In this document: piece after piece, positions 33,501 through 37,168 of the stretch
Position numbering within the stretch: position 1 is the first letter of the stretch
How the letters are laid out: every line of letters starts with the position of its first letter
Source of the DNA: Nitrospirae bacterium GWC2_57_13
GTDB taxonomy: Bacteria; Nitrospirota; UBA9217
Direction of reading: 5' to 3'
Assembly (NCBI GenBank): GCA_001805055.1
Contig: MHDZ01000040.1
Coordinates: 1-37,168, forward strand
Length of the DNA stretch: 37,168 bases
Made by a program: the position numbers and the translations under genes
Notes under the pieces: model-generated
What the model was told of the DNA's origin: nothing
The model's input: the letters and a program-made list of their open reading frames with translations, nothing else
Database searches by the model: none

Positions 33501-36183
33501 ACTACTCCAGGAACAAATCATGGGGTTAATTGCCGCAGGCATCGAAGCCAACGTGAGCGATCGACCGGGCGGCATCTTTTTGAGGCTCGCGGACCAGATA
33601 TCGGAAGAGGACCGCGTTCTGCTCCAAACAGTCGCCCGCGCCATCATCACTGACAGCCGGGGAACCCTGGTGGAGCAGATCACTCGTCGAAGTCTGGCGG
33701 AAGTGACCGTGCCGCTCCTTTCCCCGACCCGAACCCCTCGCTCCGAACCCCCGGCAATCGCCGCGTTGCCTCGCCTTGATCTGACGTTCTTCAACGGGAT
33801 GGGCGGATTCACCACGGATGGACGCGAGTATGTCATGACGACGACGCACGAGCAGGTGACGCCGGCTCCCTGGGTAAACGTCTTGGCAAACCCTTTTTTC
33901 GGGACCGTCATTTCAGAGAGCGGGTCCGCCTATACCTGGAGCGAGAATGCCCATGAGTTCCGCCTCACTCCCTGGGGGAATGATCCGGTGAGCGATTCGA
34001 GCGGAGAGGCATTTTACCTCCGTGATGAAGAGCGCGGCCACTTCTGGTCCCCCGCGCCGCTTCCCAGCCGCGGGGCGACTCCTTACGTCACCCGCCACGG
34101 CTTCGGCTACAGCGTCTTCGAGCACAGGGAACGCGGCATCCGCTCAGAGATGTGGGTCTACGTGGCACTGGATGCAGCGATCAAGTTCACGGTGCTGAAA
34201 GTGCGAAACGAGTCCGGCAGGTCGCGCCGGCTCTCAGTCACCGGTTACGTGGAATGGGTGCTGGGAGATCTGCGGCCTAAAACGGCAATGCAAGTGATCA
34301 CCGAGATCGACCCCAAAACCGGCGCGATCTTCGCTCGGAACCCCTATAACCCGGAGTTCACCGACCGAACGGCCTTCTTCGACACAGGCGAGACGACGCG
34401 GACCGTGACCGGCGACCGGACCGAGTTCCTCGGCCGCAACGGCACCCTTCATGAACCGGCTGCGATGACCCGCAGCCGGCTCTCCGGCAGGGTGGGGGCT
34501 GGCCTGGACCCCTGCGCCGCTATCCAGGTCCCCTTCGATCTTGGGGACGGGCAGGAGCGGGAGATCATCTTCAGGCTCGGCGCTGGGAGAAACTCCGATG
34601 ACGCAGGCAACCTCGTGCGCCGCTTCCGGGGAGCCGTTGCCGCGCGCGGGTCGCTTGAAAAGGTCTGGCAGTACTGGACTCACACCCTCGGCGCAGTGCA
34701 GGTGGAAACGCCGGACCAGTCCGTCAACATGCTGGCCAACGGCTGGCTTCTCTACCAGACACTGGCATGCCGTCTCTGGGCACGGAGTGGTTACTACCAG
34801 TCCGGGGGCGCATTCGGTTTCCGTGACCAGTTGCAGGACGTGATGGCGCTCATTCATACCGAACCCGGGCTCATGCGCGAGCACCTCCTCCTCTGCGCGG
34901 CCCATCAGTTCAAGGAGGGAGATGTCCAGCATTGGTGGCATCCCCCGACGGGACGCGGCGTGCGAACACACTGTTCCGACGATCTTCTCTGGCTGCCCCT
35001 GGCCGCGTGCCGCTACGTTCTTACTACCGGAGACACCGGGGTGCTGGATGAAACGGTCCGCTTCATCGAGGGCCGCCCGGTAAAACCGGACGAGGACTCC
35101 TATTACGATCTTCCCCGCGCGTCCGGAGAAGCGGCAAGCCTGTACGATCACTGTGTGCGGGCCATTCTGAGGGGCCTCAGCCGAGGCGAGCACGGCTTGC
35201 CGCTCATCGGGTCGGGTGATTGGAACGACGGCATGAACCTGGTGGGCGAGCACGGCAAGGGGGAAAGCGTATGGCTCGGATTCTTCCTGTATGAAGTGCT
35301 TGAGCGGTTTTCAGAGATCGCGCGTTTGCATGACGATCCGTCATTCGCCGAACGCTGCCAGAAAGAAGCCGATCATCTGCGTAAGAATATCGAGAAGCAT
35401 GGCTGGGACGGCGAGTGGTATTGCCGCGCTTTTTTTGACGACGGCTCTCCGCTTGGTTCGGCAAGTAATCCTGAATGCCGTATCGATTCCATTGCGCAAA
35501 GCTGGTCTGTTCTCTCCGGCGCCGGTGATGCCGATCGCTCCCGCAGGGCAATGGCAGCGGTGGACAGATATCTTGTCCGCCGGGCGCATGGCCTGATCCA
35601 GCTCCTGGACCCGCCCTTCGACAAATCCGATATGGATCCAGGTTATATAAAGGGATACGTTCCCGGAGTACGGGAGAACGGAGGGCAGTATACCCACGCG
35701 GCGGTCTGGACTGCGATGGCCTTTGCCGCATTGGGCGACAGCTGCCGCGCGTGGGACCTTCTTGCGATGATCAATCCAATAAACCATGGGAGATCGCCTG
35801 AAGAGATAGCGATCTACAAAGGAGAACCCTACGTTGCCGCTGCCGACGTGTATGCTGTCTCGCCCCACGTCGGCCGGGGTGGCTGGACATGGTACACGGG
35901 ATCGGCCGGGTGGATGTACCGGCTTATCGTGGAATCACTTTTGGGGCTTCGGCTTGAAACAGACAAGCTGCGCTTCGATCCGTGCCTGCCCACGGTGTGG
36001 GATTCTTTCATGGTGCACTACCGGCACCGGGAGACCCTCTACCATATCACCGTCCGGCAAACGCGCGACAACAGCACGGAAAGCGTGATTGTCGATGGCG
36101 TTGAGCAGAGCAACAAGACTATATCCCTTGTAGACGACCGTCGGGAGCACGCGGTTGAGGTGAGAATGCAAAGAGGTGACTGA
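27508..36183 (+). CDS. Cyclic beta-1,2-glucan synthase (GT84-GH94), NdvB/Cgs type
   Basis: Inner-membrane giant of 2891 residues, close to the size of Brucella Cgs. It polymerises UDP-glucose into beta-1,2-glucan, sets chain length and closes the ring for export to the periplasm, where such glucans act in osmoadaptation and surface interactions. Order: N-terminal helical region (1-420); membrane helices at about 427-488; GT84 glycosyltransferase (about 500-800) with DTD at 646-648, SHDLVEGCYARSG and RRHRW at 791-795; further helices at about 837-880 and 965-1010; glycoamylase-like domain (about 1300-1555, PWGMSES at 1438, HHEGM at 1537); two beta-sandwich regions (about 1590-1860 and 2110-2360); GH94 catalytic barrel (about 2400-2860) with GDWND near 2570. 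TTG start at 27508 follows AAGGAG by 8 bases. No nearby transporter (ndvA) gene. Which glucan is made needs testing. Confidence 0.92.
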   Translation: MKLSNKTILKTLANVLTRIQGKNLEATCNLDEPPLRSELFSSDQMEQHGKTLAGLHRLSPGHAPDRLLARLAENEAILTGTRSLLVEAVKTARRITPAAEWLLDNFYLIEEQIRTARRHLPKGYSRELPRLLDGPSAGLPRVYDIALETISHGDGRVDPESLSSFVAAYQKVTALKLGELWAIPIMLRLALIENLRRVGARIASGRRDRDLAGNWADRITEVAAKDPKSLILVIADMARSNPPLTSAFVAEFSRRLQGQSPALAMPLTWIEQHLSEFSMTIEHLVQSENQQQAADQVSMSNSIGSLRFLGAMDWREFVETMSAVEQTLREDPHGTYVKMDFSTRDRYRHVVEKLAKNGMLSEVEVAANALRLARASAAHKDDTAGKDDRAAHIGYYLIDKGLAQLEHLAGVRLSITELLRKAGRRFPLFLYLGTITLMTTIFTGSLLLMAHAGGYPDWLLALTGFLSMLGGSQMAVALVNWLATLLVTPHPLPRMDFSEGIPEESRALVVIPTFLTSAPDIEDLVEAMEVRFLANRDENLHFGLLTDFPDASEEILPEDEPLLLLARQRIEELNKKYGNAESDTFFLFHRPRRWNSMERVWMGYERKRGKLAELNSLLRNSSRDRFSLVVGNTAALINVKYVITLDTDTQLPRDSAGQFVGAMAHPLNRAQYDEGKQRVVAGYGILQPRVAVSLPGTNRSRYAQLFGSEPGIDPYTRAVSDVYQDVFGEGSFIGKGIYEVDAFERALGGRFPENRILSHDLVEGCYARSGLLSDVMVYEEYPSRYSADVSRRHRWIRGDWQIASWLPARVPGPDKLRQKNPLSVLSQWKIFDNLRRSLVPSALTLMLLLGWLVMSPPWLWTSAVIGILLIPPLVASVLDLFQKPDEVLLKQHLAATVRSTGRHLTQAAFTLACLPYEAYYSLDAMVRTILRMLITHKRLLEWSPSGDTDRDRREDFVASCRSMWIAPVIAAATVISLALARPAALAVAGPLLVLWFASPAVAWWISRSLAPPSPRLSADQILFLRELSRKTWSFFETFVGPEDHWLPPDNYQEYRAAAVAHRTSPTNMGLALLANLSAYDFGYIHAGQLIERTTNAFRTMESLERHRGHFYNWYDTQSLRPLHPLYVSTVDSGNLAGHLLTLRPGLLALSDQKILGSRWLEGLSDSLEVLVDAAGGAAKSQLAQLQKKLASASDSRPTTLEAARQCLDVLAASAEDVIPALETGSDSQPAWWASAFARQCRDALEELTVLAPWILLPADPDGLGGVPGIEGIPTLRELAELEEQTEWSVELRLRVKEANRHARARIAAIERLARQADNFARMEVDFLFDKTRRLLAIGYNVSERRRDASFYDLLASEARLCSFVAIAQGQLPQENWFALGRLLTSAGGEPVLLSWSGSMFEYLMPLLVMPTYENTLLDRTCKAAVERQIQYGGQLGVPWGMSESCYNAVDIHLNYQYRAFGVPGLGLKRGLADDLVVAPYASVLALMVAPEEACRNLQRLAAEGYVGKYGFFEAIDYTPSRQRRGQSSVVVRAFLAHHEGMSLLSLAYLLLDRPMQKRFGSDPEFQATMLLLQERVPKATAFFSRAAELSELRTTSLGQEMPVRVFSTPDTPIPEVQLLSNGRYHVMVTNGGGGYSRWKDIAVTRWREDSTCDNWGTFCYLRDAASGEFWSTAYQPTLKRPDTYEAIFSGARAEFRRRDHDFDTHTEIAVSPEDDIELRRITITNRGRTRRVIDVTSYAEVVLAPPAADALHPAFGNLFVQTEILPQRQAILCTRRPRSLNEPVPWMLHLMAVHGADSVDVSCETDRMRFIGRGNTVADPQAMRGPAALSGSQGSVLDPIVAIRHRIMLDPEESATIDIVSGVCETRAAALHLVGKYQDRRLADRAFDLASTHGQVVLQQLNATEADAQLYGHLAGNVIYANSSLRADASVLVKNRRGQSGLWGYSISGDLPIVLVQIADPVNIDLVRQLVQAHAYWRLKGLAVDLVIWNEDRAGYRQLLQEQIMGLIAAGIEANVSDRPGGIFLRLADQISEEDRVLLQTVARAIITDSRGTLVEQITRRSLAEVTVPLLSPTRTPRSEPPAIAALPRLDLTFFNGMGGFTTDGREYVMTTTHEQVTPAPWVNVLANPFFGTVISESGSAYTWSENAHEFRLTPWGNDPVSDSSGEAFYLRDEERGHFWSPAPLPSRGATPYVTRHGFGYSVFEHRERGIRSEMWVYVALDAAIKFTVLKVRNESGRSRRLSVTGYVEWVLGDLRPKTAMQVITEIDPKTGAIFARNPYNPEFTDRTAFFDTGETTRTVTGDRTEFLGRNGTLHEPAAMTRSRLSGRVGAGLDPCAAIQVPFDLGDGQEREIIFRLGAGRNSDDAGNLVRRFRGAVAARGSLEKVWQYWTHTLGAVQVETPDQSVNMLANGWLLYQTLACRLWARSGYYQSGGAFGFRDQLQDVMALIHTEPGLMREHLLLCAAHQFKEGDVQHWWHPPTGRGVRTHCSDDLLWLPLAACRYVLTTGDTGVLDETVRFIEGRPVKPDEDSYYDLPRASGEAASLYDHCVRAILRGLSRGEHGLPLIGSGDWNDGMNLVGEHGKGESVWLGFFLYEVLERFSEIARLHDDPSFAERCQKEADHLRKNIEKHGWDGEWYCRAFFDDGSPLGSASNPECRIDSIAQSWSVLSGAGDADRSRRAMAAVDRYLVRRAHGLIQLLDPPFDKSDMDPGYIKGYVPGVRENGGQYTHAAVWTAMAFAALGDSCRAWDLLAMINPINHGRSPEEIAIYKGEPYVAAADVYAVSPHVGRGGWTWYTGSAGWMYRLIVESLLGLRLETDKLRFDPCLPTVWDSFMVHYRHRETLYHITVRQTRDNSTESVIVDGVEQSNKTISLVDDRREHAVEVRMQRGD

Positions 36184-36303
36184 CAGCATCAGCGTTTCTT
36201 CGAAGATGGCTTCTGCTGCATATGGTCCGGGAGTCAGGGGTTCTGTTTCTTATCAATGGTCTTTTGCGTCGTTTCGACCACAGGGAATCCATGCTTCCGA
36301 TCA

Positions 36304-36451
36304 TTACTAAGATGGTCATTAGTAGAGCCTCATAGAAAATATTCCGTCATTCCGGGCTTGACCCGGAATCCAGAGTTTTGGCATTGTTTCTGCATTCCCG
36401 CTTTCGCGGGAATGACGAACTATGTGGCATTACTACCGCATGTCTTAGTAA
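36304..36451. repeat. MITE-like element with REP-type hairpins
   Basis: TTACTAAGA (36304-36312) and TCTTAGTAA (36443-36451) are perfect terminal inverted repeats. Inside are two hairpins: ATTCCGGG/CCCGGAAT (36349-36369) and CATTCCCGC/GCGGGAATG (36393-36414), with an outer CGTCATTC/GAATGACG pairing (36345-36352 with 36410-36417). The ATTCCC...GGGAAT core is of the common REP/dRS3 kind. It lies after the glucan synthase. Confidence 0.8.
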
Positions 36452-36529
36452 GCTGGTCCTCGACGATCTGATAGCAAAAGCAGGCTCTGAAAGGTATATC
36501 TTATCCTGCGTTCGCACCAATGGAGGAAC

Positions 36530-36556
36530 AAAAAAACGGCCGCCTTTCGGCGGCCG
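36530..36556 (-). terminator. Rho-independent terminator of the DoxX gene
   Basis: CGGCCGCC (36537-36544) pairs perfectly with GGCGGCCG (36549-36556) around TTTC. On the minus strand the stem is followed by seven T residues (A-run 36530-36536 on plus), 30 bases after the DoxX stop. Confidence 0.93.
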
Positions 36557-36588
36557 GATCTGTGTACCCACCTGGCTGCGCTTGTTGA

Positions 36589-37038
36589 CTAATTGCTTTT
36601 GTCGGCCAACGCCTTGTCTGCCGACCAGGTACCTCCGCCTCTGATGATCAGCGCAACGGCCATGGCAATCACGAGAAGATGATACTCGAAGCCCTCCCCG
36701 GCCTGGCTCCCGGACCAGTTCATGAAAAACCCATGCTTGGCGTGCAGCATCGGCACTGCCACGAGCATGACGCTCATAATCCCCAGAGCCGCTACACGCG
36801 TGAATAATCCTGCCAGCAGTCCGAGTGCTCCGAAGAACTCGGCAATGATCGCCAGAAACGCGAACATCGCGGGTATCTCCAACTGGCCCGTGAAGAATCC
36901 CATTGTTCCGCTGAATCCATGCCCCCCGAACCATCCCAGCAGTTTCTGGGCGCCGTGCGGGAAGAATACGAGCCCCAGCATGACCCGCAGCACCAGGGCG
37001 GCCCTGTCATCCTTTGTTGCGATCAATTTTTTGAACAT
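36589..37038 (-). CDS. DoxX-family inner membrane protein
   Basis: 149 residues with four membrane helices (about 15-35, 55-78, 83-103, 118-138), the DoxX fold. LVLRVMLGLVFFPHGAQKLL and the glycine-rich GWFGGHGFSGTMGFF are typical, as is FFGALGLLAGLFTRVAALG. Family members are linked to oxidative-stress or redox membrane complexes in some bacteria; no specific role can be assigned. GGGAGG stands before the ATG at 37038 and a strong terminator follows, so it is a single-gene unit. Only 130 bases follow to the window edge, with no gene start visible. Confidence 0.92.
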   Translation of the reverse strand: MFKKLIATKDDRAALVLRVMLGLVFFPHGAQKLLGWFGGHGFSGTMGFFTGQLEIPAMFAFLAIIAEFFGALGLLAGLFTRVAALGIMSVMLVAVPMLHAKHGFFMNWSGSQAGEGFEYHLLVIAMAVALIIRGGGTWSADKALADKSN

Positions 37039-37168
37039 AGACGCCTCCCGCTTTTTCCCAGCCTATTTAGCATGGGTGCCGTCACAATAAGGCGGGTTTT
37101 TGGTCCGCCTGCAAGTGCACAACGCAACCTTTTTCGCTGGCGCGATATCGAAGGCAACCGGTTCCTTC

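Overview
This 37 kb window is a stretch of ordinary bacterial chromosome. It is gene-dense, moderately GC-rich, and most genes lie on the minus strand in co-directional runs. It suggests an anaerobic or microaerophilic Gram-negative bacterium of the Nitrospirota / Desulfobacterota kind. The grounds are an outer-membrane lipid transport (Mla) system, an OmpA-type lipoprotein, a 2-oxoacid:acceptor oxidoreductase, futalosine-route menaquinone genes and a cysteine-rich 'CW' sensor kinase. No rRNA or other phylogenetic marker is complete enough to settle the phylum from reading alone.

Layout. 1-2.9 kb: the start of hisS preceded by mlaD, mlaF and mlaE (all minus). 3.0-5.1 kb: a SpoIIE phosphatase / anti-sigma kinase / STAS antagonist partner-switching cassette. 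5.2-10.1 kb: an M48 membrane protease, a LuxR-type regulator with a degenerate receiver, maf, and a CW/GAF histidine kinase. 10.1-11.7 kb: korC and korB, separated by a 306-bp structured spacer. 11.86 kb: tRNA-Phe(GAA) on the plus strand. 12.0-14.8 kb: purF and purB. 14.9-19.0 kb: a run led by an OmpA-type lipoprotein, then ribE, ribBA, ribH, nusB and a stand-alone M17 aminopeptidase N-terminal domain, with a near-consensus promoter. 19.2-22.8 kb, plus strand: mqnX, mqnE and mqnC, three steps of the futalosine menaquinone pathway. 23.4-26.8 kb: mtaB and miaB (tRNA methylthiotransferases) and a SAM hydrolase. 27.5-36.2 kb: one 2891-residue cyclic beta-1,2-glucan synthase. 36.6-37.0 kb: a DoxX-family membrane protein.

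The non-coding DNA is the least ordinary part. Several gaps between genes hold short arrays of exactly 7-bp units whose sequence differs from gap to gap, while the period and position (between co-directional genes) stay the same. Two other gaps carry a GGGACAGTCCCC palindromic element, once alone and once as a 36-bp tandem triplet. A MITE-like element with REP-type hairpins follows the glucan synthase. I found no CRISPR array, prophage, integrase, transposase gene or defence island. The best candidates for something undescribed are the heptad arrays, the aspartate-less receiver, the cysteine-rich kinase beside kor, and the orphan M17 N-terminal domain.
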